DNA of 64,000 bases from assembly GCA_964432985.1 (NCBI GenBank), contig CAYSPT010000028.1:1-64000 (forward strand), read 5' to 3'. The position numbers and the translations under genes are program-made. The notes beneath the pieces are model-generated. The model ran no database searches and was not told where the DNA came from. It was given only the letters and a program-made list of their open reading frames with translations. Shown piece by piece: positions 7,558-15,695 of the stretch. Within the stretch, counting starts at the first letter, position 1, and every line of letters begins with the position of its first letter. The DNA comes from CAYSPT01 sp964432985. Lineage in GTDB: Bacteria > Muiribacteriota > CAYSPT01.

Positions 7558-9584
7558 GCGGGCAGTGCCCAGATGAGGTTCTGGAGCGAATAGACTATCT
7601 CCGCCGGAAACTACGCGAACACAATTACTATTACTATATTCTCGATTCTCCGATGGTGTCGGATGCGGAGTACGACCGATTGATGCGCGAGCTGATCAGC
7701 CTGGAAGAGCGGTATCCCGAGACCGTCACCGCCGACTCTCCCACGCAGCGGGTTGGCATCGCTCCTTCCGAACTGTTCAGTGTCGTCGAGCACACGGTGC
7801 CTATGCTCAGCCTTCAGAACGCCATGGACACCGGTGAACTCGCGGAGTTTGATGGCAAGATAAAACGTGTGCTCGCTTCTGAAGACGACATCGATTACGT
7901 GGTAGAACCCAAACTCGACGGGCTGGGGGTGGAGCTGGTCTACGATGAGGGACGCCTCACCGTCGGGTCCACCAGGGGAGACGGGTACCGGGGAGAGGAT
8001 ATCACCGCCAACCTGAAGACCATCGGGTCTATTCCCCTCAAGCTGCGCTCGGATCATGGCGGGGTGGGTCTTCCAAACAGGCTCGAAGTCAGGGGCGAGG
8101 TGTTCATGAAAGTGGCGGATTTCAAGAAGCTCAACCGCTACCTTGAGCACGCGGGAGAAAAGCTTTTTTCCAATCCGCGGAACGCTTCCGCCGGGTCTCT
8201 CAGGCAAAAGGATCCCCGGGTGACCGCGCGTCGCCCGCTCGAAATCTATGTGTACCAGGTGAGCGTGTGTGACAGTTACCGTTTCAGTTCTCAGAGAGAG
8301 GCCCTGGAAATCCTGTCGCAATGGGGTTTTAAGGTCAATCCGCTGTACCGCCTATGCCAGGGTATCGACGCAGCCGTCGAGTATTGCACCTCCCTGGAGC
8401 GGCAGCGTGACGATCTGCGTTACGAGGCCGACGGAGCGGTGGTGAAGGTTGACAGCCTGGCGCTGCAGCGTGAGCTTGGGGAAGTATCCCGCTCTCCCCG
8501 CTGGGCCATTGCTTTCAAGTTCGCCCCGCCGGAAGAGATCACCCGGATACGGGACATTATCGCCAGCGTGGGCCGGACCGGGGCGGTAACGCCTGTGGCT
8601 CAGCTGGAACCGGTGCAGGTGGGAGGCGTAGTGGTCAGCCGGGCAACACTGCACAACCAGGATGAAGTGGACCGCAAAGACGTACGGGTGGGAGACTGGG
8701 TGGTGGTGCGCAGGGCAGGGGACGTCATCCCCGAAGTGGTCAAGGTCGTCGTAGAGCGGCGCACCGGTGAGGAGCAGCCCTACCGGCTTCCGGATACGTG
8801 TCCCGTGTGCGGCGCCGCAGTGTTCAGACCGGAGGGTGAAGCAAAGTCCCGGTGTACCGGGGTGTCATGCCCGGCTCAATTGAAAGAAACCATCCGTCAT
8901 TTTTGCTCGAAACGGGCGATGAATATCGAGGGTCTGGGAACAAAGCTGGTGGAACAACTGGTTACCGTGGGTTTGGTGAAAAATGTGGCCGACATCTATA
9001 CTCTGACCACCGCACAGCTGTCGGATCTGGAGCGGATGGCGGACAAGTCAGCCGGCAACGTTATCGAGCAGATCGAAAAGAGCAAAACCACCGCTCCCGA
9101 CAGACTGCTGTATGGTCTGGGAGTCAGGTTTGTGGGCGAGCAAACAGCAGCGGTCCTCATGAGGTATTTCCGGTCTTTCGATATCCTTTCCCGCTCCACC
9201 GCGGAAGATCTGGAACAAGCTCCGGAGGTGGGACCGAAAGTGGCTGAATCCGTGGCCGCCTTCTTCACCCAGGAAGAGAACCGGACCCTTATCGAGCGGC
9301 TCACTACCGCCGGGCTCACCATGTGTCTCCCAAAAAGGGAGGAGACTGCCGGCCGCAGCGCTCTGGCCGGGAAAAGCTTCGTGTTCACCGGTGGCCTGTC
9401 CTCGTGGAGCCGCCACGAGGTGAAGCGGATGGTGGAGTCCGCCGGGGGCCGGGTATCGGGCTCTGTGAGCAGCAAAACCGATTACGTGGTGGCCGGGGAA
9501 GCACCCGGCAGCAAGCTGGCCAAGGCGCAGAAATTGGGAGTAACGGTCATTACCGAAGAGGAATTCAAGGAGCTGCTATCGTAG
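7554..9584 (+). CDS. ligA: NAD-dependent DNA ligase
   Basis: The 676-residue product is of normal length. In order it has the Ia domain (HNYYYYILD, YDRLMREL), the adenylation domain with EPKLDG (nucleophile Lys120), an OB domain (VGRTGAVTPVAQLEPVQVGG), a four-Cys zinc finger (CPVC...CTGVSC), helix-hairpin-helix repeats (LYGLGVRFVGE, EVGPKVAESV) and a C-terminal BRCT domain (FVFTGGLSSWSR, KTDYVVAGEAPGSKL). It seals nicks in DNA during replication and repair using NAD. The start ATG overlaps the stop of the PCMT gene, and the stop TAG shares a base with the GTG start of birA. All expected catalytic features are present. Confidence 0.98.
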   Translation: MSGQCPDEVLERIDYLRRKLREHNYYYYILDSPMVSDAEYDRLMRELISLEERYPETVTADSPTQRVGIAPSELFSVVEHTVPMLSLQNAMDTGELAEFDGKIKRVLASEDDIDYVVEPKLDGLGVELVYDEGRLTVGSTRGDGYRGEDITANLKTIGSIPLKLRSDHGGVGLPNRLEVRGEVFMKVADFKKLNRYLEHAGEKLFSNPRNASAGSLRQKDPRVTARRPLEIYVYQVSVCDSYRFSSQREALEILSQWGFKVNPLYRLCQGIDAAVEYCTSLERQRDDLRYEADGAVVKVDSLALQRELGEVSRSPRWAIAFKFAPPEEITRIRDIIASVGRTGAVTPVAQLEPVQVGGVVVSRATLHNQDEVDRKDVRVGDWVVVRRAGDVIPEVVKVVVERRTGEEQPYRLPDTCPVCGAAVFRPEGEAKSRCTGVSCPAQLKETIRHFCSKRAMNIEGLGTKLVEQLVTVGLVKNVADIYTLTTAQLSDLERMADKSAGNVIEQIEKSKTTAPDRLLYGLGVRFVGEQTAAVLMRYFRSFDILSRSTAEDLEQAPEVGPKVAESVAAFFTQEENRTLIERLTTAGLTMCLPKREETAGRSALAGKSFVFTGGLSSWSRHEVKRMVESAGGRVSGSVSSKTDYVVAGEAPGSKLAKAQKLGVTVITEEEFKELLS

Positions 9585-10498
9585 TGCAAAAGGATTCTCT
9601 GCTTCCTGAAAACGTTCTGTCGGCGCTTCGCACACTTAACTTGGGAACCCCCTATCACTATTTGGAAGAAGTCGGCTCCACCAACGACTTCCTGGTGAAA
9701 CAGGCCCATCAGGGAGCTGCCGAAGGAACGCTGGTGGTGGCCGGACAGCAGGTGACAGGGCGGGGACGGCACGGCCGCAACTGGGTGTCTCCCCCCGGAG
9801 GGTTGTATCTGTCGGTGCTGCTTCGGCCGGAATCGTTGCCGGGTACCATCGGTTCACTGGTTCCCCTGGCTGCGGCGGTGGCTGTTGCGCAGACCGTGGA
9901 AGAACTGGGCGGGACCGCCTCCCTTAAGTGGCCCAACGATCTGCTGATCGACGGGAGAAAGGCCGCCGGGATACTGGTTGAAAGTTCGTTTATGGATAAC
10001 CGCCTGGAATACATTGTTGTCGGGGCAGGGATCAATGTGACCCTCGATGAGGAGTATTTTGACGAAGATCTCCGTGGTAAGGTCACCGCTCTATCGCGGG
10101 AGATAACTCCTGCGCCCGGACGCGCGGAGATACTCGTATTGTTCCTCAGGAACCTGCACCAGGCGTATGATCGTTTAAACAAGGGGCGGCAGTCGGAACT
10201 GCTGGCAGATTACCGCCGCCGATGCTCCACCATCGGGACCACGGTGCGGGTACTCGTCGGCGATGCACACATCGCCGGCAGCGATGCGGAGATTGCCGGC
10301 AGCGATGCGGAGATTGCCGGCGGCGGAGCAGAGGTCACCGGCCGCGGAGCAGAGGTCACCGGCCGCGCTATTGCAGTGGACGACTCCGGAGCCCTGGTGG
10401 TGGATGACGGGACCGCGCCGGTTTCTCTGACCAGCGGGACGATAGTAGAGAGCAAAAGACAAGCTCCTGGCGGCATTCACCGAAAAAATAATGATTGA
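9584..10498 (+). CDS. birA: Biotin--[acetyl-CoA-carboxylase] ligase
   Basis: The 304-residue product has the BirA catalytic core: STNDFL, GRGRHGRNW (biotinyl-AMP loop), LKWPNDLLIDGRKAAGIL and GAGINV. It attaches biotin to carboxyl carrier protein. There is no N-terminal DNA-binding HTH, so it is a monofunctional ligase. The GTG start at 9584 overlaps the ligA stop by one base; an in-frame extension into ligA is not supported. The C-terminal SH3-like domain (GTTVRVLVGD...) is interrupted by five heptad repeats (residues about 226-259) before AIAVDDSGALVVDDG resumes the domain. Confidence 0.93.
   Translation: MQKDSLLPENVLSALRTLNLGTPYHYLEEVGSTNDFLVKQAHQGAAEGTLVVAGQQVTGRGRHGRNWVSPPGGLYLSVLLRPESLPGTIGSLVPLAAAVAVAQTVEELGGTASLKWPNDLLIDGRKAAGILVESSFMDNRLEYIVVGAGINVTLDEEYFDEDLRGKVTALSREITPAPGRAEILVLFLRNLHQAYDRLNKGRQSELLADYRRRCSTIGTTVRVLVGDAHIAGSDAEIAGSDAEIAGGGAEVTGRGAEVTGRAIAVDDSGALVVDDGTAPVSLTSGTIVESKRQAPGGIHRKNND
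10260..10361 (+). repeat. 21-nt tandem repeat inside birA
   Basis: Units at 10278, 10299, 10320 and 10341, with a shorter preceding copy, encode heptads GSDAEIA, GSDAEIA, GGGAEVT and GRGAEVT. They sit in a loop of the C-terminal domain and keep the frame. Confidence 0.88.
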
Positions 10499-10580
10499 AA
10501 TTTTGTTACTTTCGGGCCATAATGAAACTATAGGTAAGTGAACGAGTTAAAAATATACCTTTGTAAAGGTGGTTTAAATA

Positions 10581-10943
10581 ATGATTTTAACGATGACCAG
10601 GCGCACCGCATCAAGTCAAATGTTTACCTTGCTGGTGGGACTTGTTTTTCTCGGCACGATTCTTTCAACAGGTTTTTCATCAGCGGCCCAGGCCAAGATG
10701 TCGGCCGGCGGAAAAGGTAAAATGATCGGTGTTATCGGCGGAGCTGCACTGGGGATTGCCGTCCTGGCAATGCTCGGTCCTGTTACCCTGGTGGCCGGCG
10801 CCATCTACGCTATTGTTGGCGGCAGTGTCGGCTATGTGATCGGCGGAGCATTCGGTAAGTTTATCGACTGGTTCGAAAAGGAAACGGGCAGCCGCAACAG
10901 TCAGATCGACCGCATAACCAGGGACGACTCCCCTGACATGTAA
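10581..10943 (+). CDS. Small Gly-rich membrane protein, unknown function
   Basis: The 120-residue product is preceded by AAAGGTGG. An N-terminal hydrophobic segment (about residues 15-36, ending AAQA) looks like a signal peptide, and a glycine-rich hydrophobic stretch (about residues 48-95) such as IGVIGGAALGIAV resembles a glycine zipper pair of helices. The C-terminus is polar. I do not recognise the family. A clear terminator follows, so it closes the transcription unit or forms its own. Confidence 0.7.
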   Translation: MILTMTRRTASSQMFTLLVGLVFLGTILSTGFSSAAQAKMSAGGKGKMIGVIGGAALGIAVLAMLGPVTLVAGAIYAIVGGSVGYVIGGAFGKFIDWFEKETGSRNSQIDRITRDDSPDM

Positions 10944-11001
10944 AGCTAAAGCTTTCAAGTAAAGCTTCTTCTTACACAAGTAACATTTTTTCACGGTAAA
11001 A

Positions 11002-11031
11002 AGAGGCGCACCTCCGGGTGTGCCTCTTTAA
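11002..11031 (+). terminator. Rho-independent terminator
   Basis: Stem AGAGGCGCACC / GGGTGTGCCTCT with a short loop, followed by a T-rich stretch, 58 nt after the small membrane protein gene. Confidence 0.8.
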
Positions 11032-11197
11032 CATTTGTCCGCTATGTTCAGACCTGACAACCTCACTTTCTACGCTCCTTGTTCAAAGGGACGGCCTGAC
11101 CAATACTGTTACTGAATCATGTCCTACTGACCTGATAGAAAGCAACCGGCTTTCTTGGGTTAATTCTGATTAAAGCTCCCTGAGATTATCCCGATCG

Positions 11198-11228
11198 TTG
11201 TCAGAACGGTCCCGTGTGATAGTATAAT
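11198..11228 (+). promoter_or_regulatory. Sigma70-type promoter for the zinc-ribbon gene
   Basis: TTGTCA at 11198-11203 and a perfect TATAAT at 11223-11228, with a rather long 19-nt spacer, 25 nt before the ATG at 11253. Confidence 0.6.
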
Positions 11229-11252
11229 CTACTATGGAAAGCAGGGAGGACC

Positions 11253-11996
11253 ATGAACAGGTATGTGGCGATTGGCGCAGCCCTTTTATTTTTGGTTCCA
11301 GGGGTATTGTACGCGCTTTTCTGCCTTGAATGCGGGTATGAAAACCCGGACAGGGCAAAATACTGTATGGAATGCGGTACGGCAGTGGCGTCCGGTGAAA
11401 TCCAGGCAAATGATCAAGCCCAGGCGTCCCAAGAAATCCAGTCGAACAATGAAAGCCGGCCCGGCAGGCTGCCCGAGAGGCCGTTCCTGCCCGAAGGGTC
11501 CGGTGCCATCGTTCTCTATTTCGTAAAAAATTGGCCTGACCGGGGCGACGTACCCGGCTTCTTGAACGTGTATCTTATTGCCGGGGAGAAAAAAGAAAAT
11601 ATCGCTCGTTTGGAGCGAAGCAACTACTGGAAAACCGGAATGCTGACCACCTACCGGAAAGAAGAAAAGACTGTATTACCGGTGCACGAAGATATTGCCC
11701 GGGCCGGCTATTTCCTTGTGAAAGAATTGCCGGAGGGGGAGTATACCATCAGTGTCGAAAAGAGATTCCGCATCAACCAGTTCGGGATGAAAGCCGTGAG
11801 ACACAAGCGATTCGAAAGGGTAACCGTCACCTCGGGTTCTTATTCCCTCTTGAGTTACTATTGGGAGGAAAACAATGATTTTGGTGAGGAACATCTCCTC
11901 CCCCGATGGTTTGTAGAGGACCGGGGGAAAATGGAGGAATTTTTTTGTGGTCCGAAAACCGCCCCGGATTTATCTCCGGAGACTATACTAGATTAA
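11253..11996 (+). CDS. Exported zinc-ribbon protein, unknown function
   Basis: The 247-residue product starts after GGGAGGACC. Residues 1-23 are a signal peptide or anchor. A double-CxxC zinc ribbon follows at once (CLECGYENPDRAKYCMECG, residues 24-42), then a polar linker and a mostly beta C-terminal domain (about residues 80-230) that I do not recognise; it contains VPGFLNVYLIAGEKK and LPEGEYTISVEKRF, which hints at an Ig-like fold. A zinc ribbon right after the export signal is unusual, since these normally face the cytoplasm; the segment may instead stay inside with the helix as anchor. It has its own promoter and converges with the VIT-vWA gene. Confidence 0.75.
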   Translation: MNRYVAIGAALLFLVPGVLYALFCLECGYENPDRAKYCMECGTAVASGEIQANDQAQASQEIQSNNESRPGRLPERPFLPEGSGAIVLYFVKNWPDRGDVPGFLNVYLIAGEKKENIARLERSNYWKTGMLTTYRKEEKTVLPVHEDIARAGYFLVKELPEGEYTISVEKRFRINQFGMKAVRHKRFERVTVTSGSYSLLSYYWEENNDFGEEHLLPRWFVEDRGKMEEFFCGPKTAPDLSPETILD

Positions 11997-12008
11997 TGTG
12001 TAACTTAT

Positions 12009-12063
12009 GGGGTCAGGTCTTGAATTTAGGCATTTGAATACCAAAATTCCAAGACCTGACCCC
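12009..12063. repeat. REP-like palindrome, GGGGTCAGGTCTTG...CAAGACCTGACCCC
   Basis: Near-perfect inverted repeat with arms of about 20 nt, lying between two convergent genes. It is related to the palindrome at 24072-24143. It could act as a two-way terminator. Similar repeats are associated with REP tyrosine transposases in other genomes, but none is in this window. Confidence 0.8.
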
Positions 12064-12082
12064 GAGATTGCTTGCCGACTTG

Positions 12083-14395
12083 TTACTTCGCGTTCTCCAA
12101 CTTCTCCCGCTCTCTGTCCGAGAGGTCGTCTCTGCCTGAAGGATCTATCCTGATCCAGAGTCCCTTGTAGTAGAAGATCACCCGGTCTCCCAGGGAGCAG
12201 AACGGTCCCGCTTTCGGCACGAGCCTGAGCAATTCGAAATAAGCCGTGCTTCCGAAGGTGATTCTCATGTCGGTGTTCCCACCGGTGTACTCGGAATCGA
12301 CCCAGGAATTATCCTGCCTGTAGAAGGTTCGTCCGCTCACGTGCTTGATCTCCAGGGATGAGGATCTATCGTCAAAAGGAGCATCCAGGCGCTTGAGCCG
12401 GGAGATTTCCCTGCTGGTGGCTACCGACAGGGCGCCTGACTCGGCCTTGGCGGCTTTTTCTTTATATTCCATCAGGTCCATGTCGGCTGCCCCGGATACA
12501 CCCGGTGCCTGGCGGAGACTCTCCTTCGCCCCATCACGGAAAATCTGTGACCGGCTGGCCATTGGCCTTGGAGGCCGCCCGTCTCGCCTGACGATCACTT
12601 CTTCGTCCTCAACCACCAGGTACGACGTGTAGGGGGTTACTATCCCGTACTTCTTAGCCAGACGTACCACTTCAGATTTGAGTTCCTGGTCCTCGCCATG
12701 AAGCCTGATCTCTTCCAACAGGTAGCCCACCTTGCGGGTGGCCCACAGGCGGGGAATAAAAGTTGCTTCATCCGATGTATCCGGGAAATCCACCTCGTAG
12801 ACGAGCTCGATGTTCTTGCGCCCCATCTTCCCGGCCAGGGTGATGGCCGCGCTGTCGCTCTTGTTGTATCTCCCCAGTATGGTGAGCTGGCTGCCTTTGA
12901 AAAGGTCCATTTTGCCCTTGGGGTAGACATCGGTCAAACGCACGTTGGTGGCGGTTACCTTGATGTTCGACAGGATGGGATGGGAGAACTTGAGGTAGAA
13001 GTTCGATATCTTGACTTCCATGTCCTCATCGGGACGCACGTATTCTGATACCCCTCCGTTTTGGGCCGCCAGCGTGTCAAGCAAGTGGGTGTTCACCTTG
13101 GTCCCGATACCCAGCGGAAAGATCCTGGCTCCGGACTCATTGGCTTTTTTAGCATTCTTTATTATCTCGTCCTTACCGGTTACGCCGATGGTGGGCTTGC
13201 CGTCGGTTATGAACACGATGGAAAGGGACCCGTCCTGTGCCGGTTCGTGCTGAAGCGCCGCCAGCAGGGCCTCGTCGATGGCCGTTCCGCCCACCGCTTC
13301 CAACTCGTCCACGAATTTCAGGGCTTTATTCACCGTGTTCTTATTTGCCCGTACCAACCGGGTGGAAAGAGGATTCGTTTCGGTGGAAAAAGCGATGATG
13401 TTGAAGTGGTCGTCCTTCTTGAGGTGTTTCAGACAGAACTTGAGCGCATCCTTGGCTTTTTCCATCTTGTCCGAATCGGTCATCGAGCCCGAGGTATCCA
13501 GGACGAACACCACGTTCTTCTCCTGGATTTCTTCTTCCTGAAAGCGCTTGCCGGGTGAGATCAGCATCATGAAAAAACCGTTTTCGTCCTCTTCTTTCTG
13601 TGAGAGAAGGGTCAACCCGAAGTCTTTCTCGGTCACCGAGTAGTAGAGGACGAAATCCTTGTCCGGGATGACGTCTTCTTCCTCGAATCCCACCACCACT
13701 TCGCCGTCGCTCTTGCGGTTGACATCGATCTTGTGGGTAGGAGAGTACACGGCCTTGATAGGCAGCTTCGACTTGACGGTCACCTTCATGGAGAGGGTCT
13801 CCAGGGGCTTCTTACAGAACGAAGCGTAGTTCATCGGGTAAACGTATTTCACCGTTCCCGCGTCGTAGTGGAGCACGTGCTGGTAGGAAAGTTCGACTTT
13901 CCTCTCCCCGTGTGCCGGGATCGGGTATATCCGTGCCTTGAACAGGTCGTTTTCCATGTATTCCAGCAGGGCGGGGTCCCGCATCCGCGACACGATGCCT
14001 TCGTAGATGCTGCGGGCTTTGCTGCTGTCGAGCAATTCTGCTTTCGTCTTCTTTCCCTCGATGTAGAGGTAGAAATCGGAGATGGAGGCCCCCTTGGGAA
14101 GCGGAAAGACATAGGTCCCTTCCAGGACGCTTCCAGTGTCGTTGACGAACGACTGCTCCGCTGTGGTGGTTGCCACCTGGTTTTCCACCACCGCTTCGAT
14201 CTTGTCATACTTCACCCGCAGCGGCTCCAGGCGCGGCGTGTCATGCCGCATGGGTTGTATGAACTCTTCGGGTTCAACCAGGTTGGACTGGACCGGCAGA
14301 AGTACGCCGGTAGCCCTTGCCGTCGGGGCGGTGCACATCGAAAGAACCGCCACTACACAAAGAACGCTTGCAGCCACACTAAAAGTAACCTTCAT
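12083..14395 (-). CDS. Exported VIT and von Willebrand A domain protein
   Basis: About 770 residues. It has a signal peptide (SVAASVLCVVAVLSM...), then an inter-alpha-trypsin VIT domain (about residues 50-180: VYPLPKG-like VFPLPKGASISDFYLYIEG, SRMRDPALLEYMENDLF) and a vWA domain with a MIDAS site (FVLDTSGSMTDSDK and FITDGKPTIG). The C-terminal third is unassigned. Family members are surface or periplasmic and bind proteins through the metal site. There is no sortase motif or C-terminal membrane anchor. The start is uncertain: ATG 14395 has GGAGG directly abutting it, while a GTG at 14404 gives three more residues. Confidence 0.85.
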   Translation of the reverse strand: MKVTFSVAASVLCVVAVLSMCTAPTARATGVLLPVQSNLVEPEEFIQPMRHDTPRLEPLRVKYDKIEAVVENQVATTTAEQSFVNDTGSVLEGTYVFPLPKGASISDFYLYIEGKKTKAELLDSSKARSIYEGIVSRMRDPALLEYMENDLFKARIYPIPAHGERKVELSYQHVLHYDAGTVKYVYPMNYASFCKKPLETLSMKVTVKSKLPIKAVYSPTHKIDVNRKSDGEVVVGFEEEDVIPDKDFVLYYSVTEKDFGLTLLSQKEEDENGFFMMLISPGKRFQEEEIQEKNVVFVLDTSGSMTDSDKMEKAKDALKFCLKHLKKDDHFNIIAFSTETNPLSTRLVRANKNTVNKALKFVDELEAVGGTAIDEALLAALQHEPAQDGSLSIVFITDGKPTIGVTGKDEIIKNAKKANESGARIFPLGIGTKVNTHLLDTLAAQNGGVSEYVRPDEDMEVKISNFYLKFSHPILSNIKVTATNVRLTDVYPKGKMDLFKGSQLTILGRYNKSDSAAITLAGKMGRKNIELVYEVDFPDTSDEATFIPRLWATRKVGYLLEEIRLHGEDQELKSEVVRLAKKYGIVTPYTSYLVVEDEEVIVRRDGRPPRPMASRSQIFRDGAKESLRQAPGVSGAADMDLMEYKEKAAKAESGALSVATSREISRLKRLDAPFDDRSSSLEIKHVSGRTFYRQDNSWVDSEYTGGNTDMRITFGSTAYFELLRLVPKAGPFCSLGDRVIFYYKGLWIRIDPSGRDDLSDREREKLENAK

Positions 14396-14855
14396 CCTCC
14401 ACACCCGCTTTCTACGCTACTTGCTTTTCCACCCTCTGAACTTTGGGTGAAGAAAGAAGGGATTGACGCCAGACACATGTTACTGAAGTAATGTCCTACA
14501 GGTAATTCAATCTGCAGCAGCATTGTAGGGTCCCCTTTCTACGCATCAATTCTTCACTTTTACACATCTTTTTATGTTCATAGCAAATCTATAAAAGCAT
14601 ATCACAGTTGGAGTTGGCTTTACAGGGACGTGAACGCCAGTATGGTCCAAGTCATGACCTCCGACATGATCCCAGATGTGACCCAAACGTGAACTCAACT
14701 GGTCCTCTCCTCTTCGTGCCGGTCTGCCGGCCGCCTGTTTTCTAACCGGTGATCGAGCAGGGCTCGCCCTAACCGGTTTCATGTATGGTTACGCTGCGCA
14801 GGTACGCTGAGATTTAGGCAATTACATTATTCGTTTACTCATATTATTCGTATGC
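14396..14855. other. Intergenic region, degenerate repeats only
   Basis: No convincing gene. It holds sequence resembling 11066-11130 (CTTTCTACGCTNCTTG at 14408, and TGTTACTGAA...ATGTCCTAC at 14479-14499), a further CTTTCTACGC at 14536, and two copies of a 17-nt unit ATTATTCGTWTRCTCAT at about 14825-14858. A 78-codon minus-strand frame here lacks a ribosome-binding site and protein-like composition. Confidence 0.5.
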
Positions 14856-15668
14856 TCATACCGGCTGCCCCCGCCGTGTGAGTATAAGGAGAGACACTTC
14901 GGGACGGCAGCGGAATCTTAAGGGCACCATCTGGGTGCCGATTCCCCGTGAAATGTAGACCGGCCGGCCGTTGATGTCGGTCAGTCCCGACAGCACCTGC
15001 TCTCCAAAGGCTTTCCGGTTTATCCAGGTGAACGGCGGGAGATTGAGCTGTCCGCCGTGGGTGTGCCCCGCCATGACCAGGTTCCCCAGGAGCACTTTTC
15101 GGGCGGCGCCGGGAGAGTGGGTGAGCACGATAGTGAAAGGACCATTCTCCGCAAGCTCTTTAAGCCGCCAGCGCGGGCTGCATTGTGTCTTGTGGTTGAT
15201 CCCCACGAGCCTCAATGGTGTCCCATGGTGACTGAGCGTGGCGGAAGCATTATCCAGCATCTTTCCGCCTGCGCGCCGTACTACCCGCGCCACCGGGTCC
15301 CTACCAATAGCCAGGTCATTATTACCGTACACGCACCAGATTCCCAGGGGGGCCTTCAGCGACTTGATCACGGTTTCCGCCAGGCCGAGTTCACGCCTGT
15401 TTCCGGCCAGGTCGCCGGTGATGACAATCAGGTCGGGTTTCAGTCCCGCCGCTGTCTGTACAACCTGAGCCATGAGTGGTTCACGGCAGGGACCGTGGAG
15501 GTCGGTGAGGTGGAGGATGCTGAGCCCTTCCAGCATTGGTGGAAGATCCGGGAAAACCACCGTTTGCCGCACGGTCTCAAGCTGCCCTGCTTCACGCCAG
15601 GAAGAGGCCAGCATGCGGCCGGCAAAAAATGAAAGGGTGAATATCACCGTCTGTGTAATCCATTGCAT
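14856..15668 (-). CDS. Membrane-anchored metallophosphoesterase (YkuE-like)
   Basis: The 270-residue product has an N-terminal hydrophobic anchor (residues 5-20) and the calcineurin-like motifs in order: LTDLHG, ITGDLAGN, YGNNDLA, LTHSPGA and AGHTHGGQLNLP. These bind the two metal ions of a phosphoesterase. Relatives such as YkuE are membrane-linked phosphoesterases of unsettled substrate, sometimes acting on lipids. The start lies 27 nt after the YfhO-like gene on the same strand, so the two probably form an operon. Confidence 0.92.
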   Translation of the reverse strand: MQWITQTVIFTLSFFAGRMLASSWREAGQLETVRQTVVFPDLPPMLEGLSILHLTDLHGPCREPLMAQVVQTAAGLKPDLIVITGDLAGNRRELGLAETVIKSLKAPLGIWCVYGNNDLAIGRDPVARVVRRAGGKMLDNASATLSHHGTPLRLVGINHKTQCSPRWRLKELAENGPFTIVLTHSPGAARKVLLGNLVMAGHTHGGQLNLPPFTWINRKAFGEQVLSGLTDINGRPVYISRGIGTQMVPLRFRCRPEVSLLILTRRGQPV

Positions 15669-15695
15669 GGTACATCCCAGTATACCGCACGCGCT

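Noticed and set aside
9323..9583. N-terminal extension of birA into ligA
   Set aside because: It translates the ligA BRCT region out of frame; the GTG at 9584 matches the family start.
14546..14782. 78-codon minus-strand frame starting MKPVRASPARSPVRK
   Set aside because: No ribosome-binding site, Arg/Pro-rich start and no recognisable domain; it lies among degenerate repeats.
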